Of a DNA stretch of 64,000 nucleotides, positions 11,772 through 26,700 are shown piece after piece. The notes under the pieces are model-generated. The model was not told where the DNA came from. It saw only the letters and a list, made by a program, of their open reading frames with translations, and made no database searches. The stretch covers positions 78,991,797-79,055,796 of the forward strand of contig OW799233.1 of the NCBI GenBank assembly GCA_941918925.1, written 5' to 3'. Position 1 is the stretch's first letter, and every line of letters begins with the position of its first letter. Source of the stretch: Phyto melanocephala. Its lineage: Eukaryota; Arthropoda; Insecta; Diptera; Rhinophoridae. A program made the position numbers and the translations under genes.

Positions 11772-14700
11772 GCTATAGACTCTGAAACTGTAAAACCGAT
11801 CGGGCTCAAACTTTGGTAAGTTGTTGTACACATACCAGGGAGTGTTTATGGATGAAAAAAAGTGGGCGGGGCCACGCCCATAAAAAATTACTTATCAGTT
11901 TTAGCTACTTGCACTTGACCGATTTTTCTTAAACTTTGCACACATATCGAGCTCTGATGACTAAATAATTTCGTGATAAAAAAAGTGGGCGGGGCCACGC
12001 CCATAAAAAATTTTTAATTTTGAGGTACTTGCAATGGACGGATTTTACTGAAACTTTGCACACATATTGGGCTGTCATGACTTTATAATTTCGTGATTAG
12101 AAAAGTGGGCAGGGCCACGCCCATAAAAAAAAAGTTATAAGTTTGAGGTACTTGCACTGGACCGATTTTTCTAAAACTTTGCACACACACTAAGCTGTCA
12201 TGACTTTACAATTTCATAAAGAAAAAGTTATAGTTTTTAGCCTTGCACTTGATATTCGATTAAAATTTAGAATGCGATTAAAATTCATGAAGGGGCGTAG
12301 CAACGCGCGCCGGGATTGGCTAGTAGATAATAAATATAAACAAAGTAAATATAATTGTATTTGAACATTCGAGTAAATACCATACAAACAACAGATGCAT
12401 TTACTACTACTATTATTGAAAGGATAATATTGTAATTCATATTGATAAATCATACAATGTAGAAAAATTCTCTTTCAGCAAAACAATTTTTATTTTGGTT
12501 TAAAAGATAAAAAAAAAAGAACGGGATAAAGAAGTATTTTTTTTATTAATAACACTGGGTGATTTTTTAAATGTTTTTTTTTTTGAAAATTAAAAAAAAA
12601 CAAGTAAGAGCGCTATATTCGTCCGTGCCGAATCTTATATACCCTTCACAACGTGTGAAATACGTACATACATACATATAAAAACATACATATATAAAAA
12701 CATCCCATTGCAAAATTATAAATTCACGTATGTATGTTAAAAAACAAAAAAATTAAGAAAAAAAAATTTAAAAAAAAATTTAAAAAAAAATTATTATATA
12801 ATATATATAAAACAAAAAAAAATAAAAAATAAATTTAAAAAAAAAATTTAAAAAAAAAATTTAAAAAAATTTTAAAAAAAATTTAAAAACATTTTTTTTT
12901 TGGCTCAGCTGGGATTTGATGCCACGTTTTCTCTAACCAGTATACACGTTTGTATGTATGTATGTTGTTGTTGTAATGTTGTTTTTGTGAAAAAAAAAAT
13001 CGAGGTGGTCGTGGGTTTTTGCTCATATCTCAGTTGTTTATGTACCGATGTTTCTGATTTTCAATACCGATCTACTCCCGAATATTTCTGATATTCTAAT
13101 ACCTTACCCGGTATTATTATTTCTGAAAGCTTATGAATAGGGAAGTCGATTAAGCCCTGTCAGTCTGTCCGTCTGACCGTCTGTCCGTGTGTATGTTGAA
13201 ATCAACTTTTTGAAGCCCCCCGACATCACTTGGACCCGGGTAAGGTATTAAAATATCAGAAATATTCGGGAGTAGATCGCTATTGAAAATCAGAAACATC
13301 GGTACATAAATAACTGAGATATGAGCAAAAACCCACGACCACCTCGATTTTTTTTTCACAAAAACAACATTACAACAACAACATACATACATACAAACGT
13401 GTATACTGGTTAGAGAAAACGTGGCATCGAATCCCAACTGAGCCAAAAAAAAATTTTTTTTAATTTTTTTAAAAATTTTTTTTTAATTTTTTTTTTTTTA
13501 TTTTTTTTTTTATTTTTTATATATATTTTTTATATATTTTTTATTTTTTATTATTTATATTTTTATTATTATTTTTTTTTTTATTTTTTTATTTTTTTTT
13601 TTATATATGTATATTATATATATAATAATATTTTTTTTTTATTTTTTTTTTAAATTTTTTTTTAAATTTTTTTTTTAAATTTTTTTTAAAATTTTTTTTT
13701 TAAATTTTTTTTTTAAATTTTTTTTTTTTCGTTTTTTTAACATACATACGTGTACGTATTTCATATGGGATGAATGCTGATACAAGCAACTGTTATTGCA
13801 TGACTACACGTTGTGAAGGGTATATAAGATTCGGCATGGCCGAATATAGCACTCTTACTTGTTCACTGTGTGAAGGGTATAAAAACACAGAAAATTTGCA
13901 AAGTGAATTCAATGTTTATTTGGTGGCGAATAAATGCCTGCCATTAACTTTTTAAAGATTATTTCAATTTTGGCATACTTTGTGCAGCATTACGTCCGAA
14001 ACGTGAGATTCGATCTTAATTTCTGACACATCACTGGGTTTAATAATAAAATTCAATGATTTGCCAGCTTAGTTTGTTAGCAAGTATATTATTGATGAAA
14101 CACAAAGCTGCTGAGCATTTTACGTAACGTCACAAATCTTTTTTTTACAAAAAAAAAAAACGGCGGCTCAAAAATTCTTCTTGCGCCAATCGACTTGTTT
14201 CACTAGCGGGAAGCTATGATAATAAAGTCCTTATGACACTGTCTTCTATTAATCTAAAATTGAAACAGTGAAATAGGTAATGTTAGAGATAGAAAAAGAG
14301 AGAGAGAGATGTTTTCTGTATTTTTTGTTTCTTTTTATCGTTACCTCTTCTACAAATTGGACAAAAAGTAACTAAAAATCGCTATATTTAAGTAAAAAAC
14401 TAAATAGTTAGCAGTACTGTATTGTCTTAAGCTGAAAATGTTTATTTAAAGATAAAAATTTTCAGATATTTTTTTACATATTCCGCTTTTTTATTGATAA
14501 CATACATAAAGCCAGGGTAGACTTATACAGATAGCGGTCCCTGCCCAGCTGACTATTATTTTTGTGTCTCAATGCTTGTCAAAATCCATATATAAAAAAA
14601 AATTTTATTACCAAGAATTGTCAAACTTCATATAAAAAAAATTAAGACGAAAAATTTTATGTGATTACAGCATGCATAAAACTTTGACGTTTTGAAAGAG

Positions 14701-17700
14701 ACAGTTAGAAGACTTTTACATAATATATGATAACAAATATGTAATTTCTAAACTTAATCAGTCAATTGGGAACTTAAGAAGGAGCTAAACTTTCAAAATA
14801 ATACCAGCAGAGGTATGCAATTTGACTACAGACGACGCCACAGTGTGACAAATTTGCCACCTCGGGTAGGAAAAACTTTTCGATTCTGTAAGTTTTGAAA
14901 ATATGCTAATAAAATAATATTATCTTTATATTATTATAACGGTTAACAATATTAAAAATTTTGTATTTTTAATCTAGAATTTTTTTATTGTAAAATAAAA
15001 TTTTTCTTAAATAAAGATACGACAAAGTTTTTGTAATTACCTCAATTCGTTAAGAGCTTATTTTTTTTATAATATGAATTTGATATAAAACGCTATATGC
15101 TATATACATATATGGAGATGGGTGTTAGAGCGAGCTTCTCAGCTTTGTTTTCTGGAATTATAATAAAATTTATTAGAAAACTATGTATATATTGAAAATT
15201 TTATCATCATACATTGGTGTTAAAGTAGGCGTGTCAAAGTAGCTTCTGCTGATAAATTCAACTTAGATATTTCAATATAATGTCCCTTATTCTTTCAATA
15301 TCCTTATTCATATAGAAATTACACGAATTCGAGACAAAGCGTTATATCGGAGGTGGGTGTTATAGTTGGCGTCTAACCCTAATTTTCTGTTATTACAAGA
15401 CTTTTTATTAAAAAGCAATGTATGCAAAATTTTAGAATCGTACATCTACTTTTTTCAGTTTTATTATATTTTGAATTTTGAATATACCGAAAAAGACACT
15501 GCGCGGTAAAATTTTTCGTACATTTTTATCTATTACTTCTTTCGTAATGTATAGATTGAAGCATATTTCAGAGAAAGATATTTTTTACTCAGGAAAAACA
15601 CTTGTTAAATTTTATGGCTCTACGTCAATGCGTTTAGACAAACTCGCGTGTAATTCATTCGATGCAGGAAGGACGTTATTTTTATGATCTACTCATTACG
15701 AGCTATACCTATATACAGATTTAGCCAATGTCGAAAAAAATCCCAAGCGAACTTTCATTCGTACAAATATATTGAAAACAACAACAAACACTAAAAATTT
15801 GTTTTTGTTTTCAACGTATTTGTACGAATGAAATTTCGCTTGGGTTTTCTTTCGACATCGTTGAACAGGCAGTTAACCCGTTTAGAAAAAAAAATAAATA
15901 TATTTGTTTGATATTTACATATTCTTAATATTCACATATGGTACATATGAATCTATGTTTTTAATTACATTTCGTTATTTATATAAAAATAATTTAGCAT
16001 AAGAAGTAGGGTTCCTAAGTAGACGTACTATACCATATCGAAAGCCGGAGATCCAAAAATAACTGGTAGCATCCACAACCTAGATATAAAGGAATATTAA
16101 CCGGTAAAAAGGCTTGATCAGACAGGATGAAGAAATTCAACAAACTTACCTACTAAAATGAGAATTCTGAGGAATATAAGGGGATACAATAACACTGCTC
16201 TGCAGCAAAATCCTCCATTTAATAAAACTCTATGGACTATATGGATATTGACGCGCTTAACTCAAATCCGTTGTCGGTTTTTTTCCATCAGATCGGGATT
16301 TTTTTTTTATGGGCGTGGCAAATTTTAAATTATTATTATTATTAAATTTAAATAAGTCAGGTACGGAGACTTATTTCCCTCTAACTCGAGAACCACTCAT
16401 CCGATTTTAAAAAATAAAACACCAAAAAATGTGTAACAAAATTGTATTTATTTTAGTGAAATAAAATGTTTCTCTATCTCTTATCGTTTTGAAGTTATTT
16501 AGAAATTAATGGAGGAAAAAATTTTTTTTTTCGTGCAAAATTCGTAATATTTTTCAAATTAAAAATGGAATTAAAAAAAAATTAAGGCAAATATTCAGCA
16601 TTTTAAGCTTTTTTCTGAGAGCTACTTATCTTGGAAATAAAAAAAGCCATAAACCATAAAAATCAGTTACAAAATGTAGATTTTATTATCAATTTACCGC
16701 AGGTACCCAATATTGTAATGCAACCAGCGTTACTTATGATATATGTAACATTTCGTTAGGTGAGCAGGTAATGGAACTAAAATACAACGGTATTTTACAT
16801 AGTTCTTGGAATTAATTTTTTGATATTTATAACAGTATTTTTCAATTACCTGTAATTTCATATTAAGAACATTAGGGTAGATTCTGGTATTTATTGTACA
16901 TATACATAGAAGCTAATGGGCAATAAGTAAGTCACTTTTTATTTGAATATCGTGCGGTTAAAATCGGCAACAGTAAATAGATCTTATAGTGTACTTTGTT
17001 ATTGTTTAAAGAAATAAAGCAATTAAAGAATCCACAAACGCTTTCATATTACAAAATGTCAAGGATTTGTAACAAATCTCTAAATTTATTTTGTTACGTA
17101 TGTGGCGATCTCACTTTAAGTTCTCAACGGGAGACAATATATTCCAGGATAAAAGATGCTTATTGCCGTTATTTTGGGTTTCCTATCGATGATAGAGCTA
17201 AAAATTGGCTGCCGAAAATATGTTTAAGTATTTAGCTGTGGTAAGTCTTTAAGAGGTTGGTTAAAAGGAAGTCATAAGTCTTTGCCGTTTATGAAGCCAG
17301 TGATTTGGAGTGAACCACAAAATCATCGAAATGATTGCTACTTTTGCCATACTAAAACACGTGGGTTTACGAAAAAAACAAAAAATAAAGTTACATATCC
17401 AAATACTTTATGCGTCAAACGACCAGTTTTCCAATTTACAAGTAAATTTTTACCTCCATTGCCTCCTACAGACGATGAAGAAGATGGGCTTTCTGCAGCA
17501 ACTGAATCCACTTACGCCAGCATGGGTGTTTCTTCGCATTCATTTGGAAGTCCAACGAGTACACCTTATTTTCCGAATTAAACTGATATGAATAACTTAG
17601 TTTGTAAATCAAGGCTTTAAAAAAACCAAGTCTGAGCTTCTTGCATCCCAATGAAAAGAATGGAGTTTGGTGCAAACGGACGTTAACGTCTCTTACTTTC

Positions 17701-20700
17701 GAAATAAAGAACAACATTTTTTGAGTTATTTCAGCAAAGAGGAAGGTTTGATATTTTGCGATAATGCTGATGGACTTTTGCGACAACTGTGTTTCTGTCA
17801 TAAATCTGAGGATTGGCGGCTTGTTATTGATTCATCCAAGACAAGTTTGAAAGCCGTTTTACTTCACAATGGCAACAAATTTCTATCGGTCCCACTCGCG
17901 TATGCAAGAAATATGAAAGAAAACTATTGTAGCATGAAGATGATACTACAAAAAATTAGATATTCACATTACTCATAAAACGTATGTGCAGATTTTAAAG
18001 TCGTAGCTATGCTGAACGGATTGCAAAGTGGAAATACTAAGTTTTATTGCTTCTTATGTAAATGGGATAGCCGCGCAAAAGAAAAACACTAAAATGTTAA
18101 AATTTGACCGAAAAGAGTAAATTTTATTCCAGGAAAAAAAAAAGTAGCAGAAGAGCCTTTAAAACAAAAGGAACAAACTCTTCTCTTCATATAAAGCTAG
18201 GCCTAATGAAAAATTTTGTTAAAGCAATGAACAAGGACGGTGAAGGCTTTCTATACATTAAGAGCGAATTTCCTAGAATCAGAGATGCTAAGGTAAAAGA
18301 AGGCATATTTGTAGGTGCACAAATACGACAGCTGATGAAGGACGAGGTCTTTAGAACGAAATTGAACGATGTGGAAGAAAGAGCATGAACAGCTTAAGCT
18401 ACTTTTTTATTTGAACAATGTCTCCTAAATAAAAATTAATAATTATCAACAAAAATTTTGTGTTATTTTAAATAAAATAGTCTGTAAATATTTTGATTTT
18501 CTATTGTAATTTGAAGTTATCTACGGGTGACGACAGAGTGGGTGCTTTAAGCGAGGCGGTGCTACAAAATTACAATCTGGCAAATTTTTGTGCTTGTATT
18601 TGTTTTTGTTGTACGAAAATAGATAGAAGTAAAAAGTTGCCATTCATTGATGCTACAAGGCGCTTTAGTGCGCCCACTCTGACCTTGTTTGCTGCATTAC
18701 ACATATTTGGTCAATATTGGGTACCTGCGGTAAATTTACAATAAAATCCACATTTCTTAGCCGATTTTTATGTTTTATGGCTTTTTTTATTTCCAAGATA
18801 AGTAGCTCTAAGAAAAAAAAAATTGAATATTTGCTTTATATTTTTTTTAATTCCATTTTTAATTTAAAAAATATTACGAATTTTGCTCGAAAAAATTTTT
18901 TGTCTCCATTAATTTATAAATAACTCCAAAACCATAAGAGATAGAGAAAAATTTTATTTCACTAAAATAAATACAATTTTGTTACACATTTTTTGGTGTT
19001 TTATTTTTGAAAATCGGATGAGTGGTTCTAGTTAGAGGGAAATAAGTCTCCGTACCTGACTTATTTAGGGGGAAAAATTTGCCACGCCCATAAAAAAAAA
19101 TCCCGATCTGATGTAAAAAAACCGACAACGGATTTGAGTTCAGCGCGTCAAAATCTATATAGTTCACATAGTTTTATTAAATGGGAAGACAAAAAATTAT
19201 TTTTTGCAGAGCAGTGTAATTATTGGATTTGGGCACATCAACAATGAAACTGAAACCATTTATTATATTAAAAACTGAACATATTTTTATATACTTTCAC
19301 TTACCAGAACTTTTTCATGCAGATTGTCTACTATTTTTTATTATTCTGCTCCTTGAATAATAATTATATTAAATTTATTCTAAGAAATTCAAATTTCAAA
19401 AAATTTCATTTAAAATAACATTTTTTATTTTTTATTTATTTTATTCAACTGACAGAAATCTCTTTGTTTTTTGAAAATATTTAATATCAATTAAAAAAAT
19501 TAATTTAGTTAATGAAAAATATAATTAGAATTTTAAAACAAATCAAAAAGTCAATTAATTAAACAAATTTAAGGAATATTTTTTTCTGTGTACTTTTTAA
19601 TTACATAAATTTAAGCCAGTTAAGCTTTGCGTACCCCCAGCATATCTCATTAAGTGTGCATATTTCTTTTTGTAGGTATATTTCTACAAAACCATAAATA
19701 AATTTTTTTATACCAAATAAACACACAATATACAAAGAAGATGCAATTTTCTTTCTTTTTAAAAAACAAACCATTTTAATGCACAAAAAACAAAACAGAC
19801 ACAACAAAATAAGCTAGCGTTGCTACAAGCAGGAACAACCGTGTGACGGGAATGCGGCGATTTTTGTCACTATAGCATTTTACGCCATCTTGCAACAATC
19901 AAATTTGATTCCCCTATATTTATCAACTCGAGCTCTATCGTGCTTTCAATGGACGAACAGTTAAATCGTCCTAAAGTTAAACCAGGGGCCGAATTACGGC
20001 ATTCGAACGTGATCGAAATTGTAAAATTATTATTAGAATCTCTATACCTAAAGCACAGTGAACTCGATCGTTCGAGTGAAATTTCGATCGTGATCGAATG
20101 CCGTAATTCGACCTCAGGACTCAGAAAATATATACTTTATTAGGTAAAAAAAATTATATTTCAATGTGTTACAAACGGAATGGCAAACTGAATAAGCCCC
20201 TACACCATTATTTTGGTGGTAGGTATGAAAATAGTATCCATTTTTCATGAAAAAAATTGTATCGCTACTTATTTCTAACTAATTCCTAAACGCTTGAAAA
20301 TGTAACAAAAAACATTATTAAACTCACTTAAAGGATATTTCATTGTTAACCATTTTCTGGTATTTTGATCCAAATATAACACATCGTTCTCAAGTTGTGA
20401 TGAAATGCTACAGAAATAAACGCCGAAATAACGTGGAAAATATAGGCACCAGTAAGAGCACAAATTTATGAATTTTTTATACAACCACTAGTTTGGATTA
20501 CTTTTATAGCACAAAATTTATTATTTTGTTATTAACAGTAATCGCGTGTAATTAAAAATAAATGTACCTATTTATTGACATATGGGCATATGACATTTGT
20601 ACTCCTAAAATTGGAGTAATTTTTGCAAAATTTAGAGTAACTGAAACAAAACTAGATCTTTATGTTCCACTCAAATGGTACTTTATTTTAAAAATAATTA

Positions 20701-23700
20701 ATTTTATTCGAATCATTGTTGTCTAAAATATCCATAAAAATAAGAATATATCGAATCTTGGGAGGTATTTTTTCTGTTTTTAATTTCTTAAACTAAACTA
20801 AATATTTTTCATTTAAAATCCATAATTATTAATTGGAAACAATACTTAAATGATTTTATAATAAATTCAATTTAATATCGTTCGTGACATATCGTACGTG
20901 ACAGATTTTGCCCTAAAAGTATTTTTAGGTAATAAAAATTTATATTATATTAAGAAAAAAAAGTTAAATTCCAAATTAGTTGCTCTCCTGACTGTTCAAA
21001 ACGAATGACGGAGACAAATAATGTTTTTCACTACGTACGTGACATTAAAATTACATCCAAGGGAAATAAAAAAAAAAAATACCGCTAATTGGACCCTCTA
21101 TTTTCTTTTTTCCTATCGATATTCTTAATTGTTGCTGTTACCTTAATTTTAAAGCATATTTAAAATTACAATTTATGGTTGACATATTCATGGAAATGTC
21201 CATATGTTAAAAATAAATATATTTTAAACGGGTTCAATAATTTATGTTAGTGATACAATAAATACGTTATTTAAATTAATACCAAATGATTAAATTAATT
21301 AAAATCATTTTTAAAAATTCTAAGAATTTTAATTAATTTGTTAATACTGGTTAATTGATTTGTTTTCTCAATATGTTTTCAGTTAAAAATATTTAATTTA
21401 ATTTAATTGTTAGTATCATTTTGATGATTGAAGCAAAATTAAATAATATTTTAATTAATAGAATTAGTTTCGTAATTGAAATTCATAATTATTTTTATCT
21501 GTGTTCGATGTTAGAAGGACATGCATTACGAGCTATAACTCTCTTTCTAATAGCCCATTTTCAATACCAAGCAAACCTTGTGCAAAATTTGAGCCCCCTA
21601 GCTTTGTTGCTTTATGCTCTAGAGTGCTTTCAACAGACGGATAGACGGATGTTGATAGCTAGATCGTCCTAAAATGGTACCAGGACTTAGAAAATACATA
21701 CGTAACGGGGTCTAAAATAAATATTTCGATGTATTACAAGCGGAAAGACAAAATGAATATACCCCTACCATTTTTTTGGTGGCGAGTATAAGAACTGAAA
21801 AGGTTTTAGTGGTGCGTTAGTGCGTTAAATATCTTTGTCAGCGGCACTAAATTTCGAATTCTGGTATGAAACTAGTTAATTGACATTAAAATTATTTGTG
21901 TTAAGATGATATATTACTTACCGCTCAGCCCTGGAACTGCGTAGATAAGTCTGTAGTTTACCGCGATTAACATATTCGATAATTACAAATATTGGATCCT
22001 TGTCGGTACAACAGCCCAAAAATCGCACAACATTCACATGTGGATCCAATAACTTCATAACCTGCAATATATTTTTAAGGAGATAAAAATATTGACCGAC
22101 CAAGCAAATTTAATTTATTTTATCTTATCATGTACCAGGAAAACAATAGTTTTAATAAAAACAAAAAAACACTTTCTTATATTCATAAAATTCTACTGCA
22201 GCATGTACCCCGCAAAAACTAGGTAATGACTTACTCTTACTAAACAACGCAATTTTCAATGACTATTACATATCGCCTGTCTTACTAAGAAATATTTTAG
22301 TAATGACTTGGTTTATAAAGTGATACGTAAGTACTTATTTTTAGACATTTGCTTTGATACACACACAATACAATATCTTATTGTGAAATTTGGTAGAATC
22401 CATTCGAATACATAACTTTTCATAATTTTCATTTAGTTTAACATACTTAGAGAATAAGTACTAATAGCACTTTGGTAATAGCAGCAAAGCAGTTCATTAG
22501 CAAACTGACGACTTATAGATTTTCAGATTTTTCAATTTCAAATTAACGTATCACAGAATACTTAGTCGAATATTCGTCTTTAAACAGACCTTAAAAGAAC
22601 CAAACGACTTCTGTTAAACTGAAAATATTTTTGACGATATAAAAGGACTTTCGAATTTTATGGTACTTTTGAAGGAATTTTTTTAATTGCTAATATTTTC
22701 AATCACGTCGAAGCAATAGTGTTTTAATAATGGTGTATTAGGGAATTCTCTAGCAAGAAACTTGATTAAAGAAAAGGTTTGGCCTTTTTCTTTTTAAGAT
22801 ATGTTCATAAAAATAAGTTAGCTTTAGAATTAAAAATATAGCAGCCAACAAGTTAATATCTTTGCCGGTAATGGACCGATTAAACCAATAAGTTCCATTA
22901 ATGTTTTTACATGTATATCTTATAGTTATCTGATAGCTGCAAAATCTGACTTTGAGTAGAAAACAGAGACAATCGTATTTTTTTTGCAAATATCTCGGCT
23001 CGTTATGTGCCCACATAACTGATTTTCAATAACGAAATTCTCGGGAGAATATCTAATGAATTGACACGTTGGGGCTTCAAAAATTTGATTCCAACTTTCA
23101 TACGTACAGACGGACTTGGCTAAATCGATGCCTCTATCTATGAGGATTCGTAATATACATATATAGTTAAGGAGTCTAAAATTAATATTGTAGAAATTAG
23201 AAATAGGATTTCACACTCTCGTGTGAAGGGTAAAAACAAATTATAAAATACTTAAATTTTTTTAATTTCTTTGTAATATCTTCACGTAATATTTAGATAT
23301 TAAATATTCAGCAAATTTAAAAAGAAAACACATACACACCTCTAACTCCGAGAGTAAGTCTTTCTTTTCAACTTCTGTAGCATTTTCTCTGATTGTTTTT
23401 ACAGCAACAGTTGTAACGCCTTCGATCCCTTTGGAATGAAAAAAATGGGAAATATTTGTTTGGTTTATGTATGTGTGGGTATATGTATTTAATTATGGTC
23501 AACTTTTGTGCAGAACACAGTCAAATTATTTTCTTCGCTTACCGTCAATATCGGTGGCTTCACAACGCCATACTTGCCCAAAAGCACCTTCACCCAGTAT
23601 GTTGAAGAACTTTAATCGATGTCTTGGAAACTCCCACTTATCATATTTGTCCTGTTGTATCAGGACACCGCCACCAAGAACACTAGCGCCTGCATTACCA

Positions 23701-26700
23701 GCAGTAGATGGAGGACCACCTATAATACCACCCATCGACGAAGGATTAATGGAACCACCATTGGCAGCACTTGTTGATAGTTGGGATGTTTCCTGCATAC
23801 CGTAATTGGTGGATGAGAGAAAGATTGAACATATAAAAATCGTTTAAGTAATGCAAATAAATCTTTTTATAAATGGTCAATGACTACTATTTATAACTCA
23901 ATAAATAAATGTGTTGATGTTTACTTTCACGTATGTACATACATATCGTCGTTCGTAAATTATTGTGTTCTATGTGACACATAAAACCTATACATATAGA
24001 ACACAATAATTTACGAACGACGATATATCGAATAATGTACTACCCTGCAAAAAAAAACTAGTTTGTGGTTAGATATATACTTGTTGCTTGTTGTTAAGAC
24101 TAGTTGCCTATCTGTGCCAGTGTTTCAGGCTAAGCACTTTTAGTGCTAGATTAAGCACTTTTTTTTTTTTAAATTACCACTTAATATAGAGAAAAATGAT
24201 AAGTGCTACTTAAGCACTTTTTTACAATTTTTTTTACATTTTATACCCGATACCAAAAAAATGGTGTGGGTATATTCATTTTATCATTCCGTTTGTAACA
24301 CATATCCATTTTAGACCCCATTAAGGAAATATTTTCTGAATCCTGGTTTTATTTTAAGGTGATCAAGCTATGTCCGTCCGTCTGTTGAAAGCACGAAAGA
24401 GGTCGGAACGAAAAAGCTAGGGGCTCAAACTATGTTAGAATATTTCTTATACACAAGGTTAGCTTGGTATTAAAACTGGGCTAAATCGCAATATTAAGCA
24501 GAGAGTTATAGCTCGTAATTCAAGAAAATCCTTCCAACATCGAATTAAATGCAATTGTGTCTAAACGCATAACGTAGAGTGATGAAGTTTCGAATGAATA
24601 ATTCCTGAGTAAAAAAAAAATTTCCTCAAAAATTGCCAAAATCTATGAATTACGAAAGGAGTTATAGAAAATTTATACCACGCAGTGCATTTTTCGGGAT
24701 ATTTAAAATCTAATAAAACTGACAAAATTTGCAAACATTGCTTTCTGGTCTAAGGCTTTGTACTAACGGAAAGTAAATGTGACACGCCCACCTACCATAT
24801 ATCGCCTTATCTCAAATTCATATAATTTCGCTATTAATAAAGATATTGAAAGAATAAAGGACTACTTTGAAATATCTAAGTTTTATTTATAAGCAGAAAC
24901 TATATTGACACGCCTACTTTAACGCCCACTTTCATTGAAAGACTGAATACGAAAATATTTTACTAGCATATCAAAGTTATACAAAGAAAGTGATACATAT
25001 TTTAGTATAAAGAGATTATTCCATAGCCATTACTGTTAATAACAAAATAATAAATTTTGTTGTATAAAAGAACGTCAAATTGGTGGTGGGTATAAAAGAT
25101 TCGCAACAGCCGAATATAGTGCTCTTACTTGTCCAATTTCTTTTCGTAAAATAGCAATAAAGTTTTCTTTTCAGTGTAGGGAAAAATGTCTTCATAAAAT
25201 TTAGCGAAAACTTTTAGTGCTAATAAAAATAGTTGTAAAATACAATAAAAGTATTAAAGGTTATAATTAAAAATATTTAAATAATTTTATTTCAAATATG
25301 GAACCCCATATATATATACAAAAGAGTAACATGACTGCAGATTCATCATCGCACAGCAAAAACACAAAAAGCAAGACAATGGGTTCCTCTTCTGATGTAT
25401 CTTTCCACTCAGAAGGGATTTTGAAAATACGAAAAAGAGAAAAAGGTTTAAAATGAGTAGAAACCTTACATCTGCTAAACTAGAAATTATAAAAATTAAC
25501 AGAAAAAATGTATTGTAATCTATTTAAAAAAATAAGTCTGTCCTTTTGTTAAATTTAAAACCCTAAGAAAAAAAGGGAACAACTAATTTGCTACTTTCTT
25601 GGTAACCTATGTAACTTTAAAATACCTAAAGCTAGGACAAAAAAATAAATTGTCTTAGTTAATCCGAAAAAAAATATTAATAGGACTTTCACACTTTTTA
25701 TACCCTTCAACTGAGGTGCACAAGGGTATATATAGCTTTGTCATTCCGTTTGTACTTTCTACAATTTTCATTTCTGAGATATGAGCAAATAAAGGCGACT
25801 GCCTCAGTTTTTTTTCCATATTTTTACCTCAAAGCGGGCTTTAATCGGTAAAGTTATAGGCAAAAACTTTTTTTTAAATAAACATTCCAAAATATTAGTT
25901 TTTAATTAAATTTTATATTTTTTCCGAGCTACTGTTAAAAAATTTGCAAACATTACTTCGAAAAAACTAAAATGCATAAAAATGAAGTGAAAACAAGGGT
26001 AACATAGTCCTATCTTTTTAAGTCGCTGTTATTACTGTCATCAGCAATTTTAAAAAAGTAATAAAAATGCTTGACTTAGACCATTTTAATTATAACACTA
26101 AACAAATTCTACTTAACGTTGATATTGCAATCACGTTTAACTAATTTGATTTCAAGTTATAAAGGGTGTTTTTTTAAGCCCGATAGAACTTGAAATTGTA
26201 AAAAATAACACATAAAATTAAATTGCAATCAAAATTTTTTTTTTATTCGAAAGATCAATACGTGACATTAACATTTGAAAATGATTTCGGGCATATGGGC
26301 ACAGCGGCTGTTCTTGACGAAGCGCATTCTGGACGTCCAATTTTATCGCAAAATTGTGTTCAGCGATGAGGCGCATTTTTGGGTTTGTTAATAAGCAAAA
26401 TTGCCGCATATGGAGCGAGACCAATCCACAAGAGACCCTACAGACTCCATTACATCCAGAAAAATGCACCGTTTGGTGCGGTTTTCACGCTGGTGGCATC
26501 ATCGGACCTTATTTCTTCAAAAATGAGGCCGGAGCTCGCGTTACGGTCAATGGAGATCGTTACCACACCATGATCAATGATTTTTTGTTTGAAAATATGG
26601 ATGACATTGATCCGGAGGAGATGTGGTTTCAACAGGATGGCGCTACGTGCCATACGGCGAACGCAACCATCGACTTATTGAAATCAAAATTTGGCGATAA

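Larger units (their letters stand above)
16192..19217 (+). mobile_element. 3.0-kb DNA transposon with about 535-bp terminal inverted repeats
   Basis: Left arm 16192-16729 and right arm 18684-19217 are inverted copies with small differences; both start ACACTGCTCTGCA from outside. Shared words include AACTCAAATCCGTTGTCGG, CAGGTACGGAGACTTATTTC, TTTGTTACACATTTTT and CAATTTACCGCAGGTACCCA (left) with their complements on the right. The interior carries broken transposase-like coding sequence on the plus strand. A clean target duplication was not seen (flanks ATACAATA and AATTATTG). I cannot assign it to a named superfamily. Inserted in Cad96Ca intron 6. Confidence 0.8.

Noticed and set aside
11618..11833. 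Minus-strand frame with a His-Thr run
   Set aside because: It is the translation of the (TG)n microsatellite in the Helitron plus part of Cad96Ca exon 7 in a wrong frame.
13150..13446. 98-residue minus-strand frame [12 protein letters not shown], seen again at 12900-13091 and 53613-53891
   Set aside because: All three lie inside INE-like elements in antisense; the likeness comes from the repeat's DNA, the frames end in CTGTCCGTCTG repeats, and no protein pattern is present.
18493..18744. 83-residue plus-strand frame with several cysteines
   Set aside because: It runs from AT-rich DNA into the right TIR of the 3.0-kb transposon and shows no family pattern.
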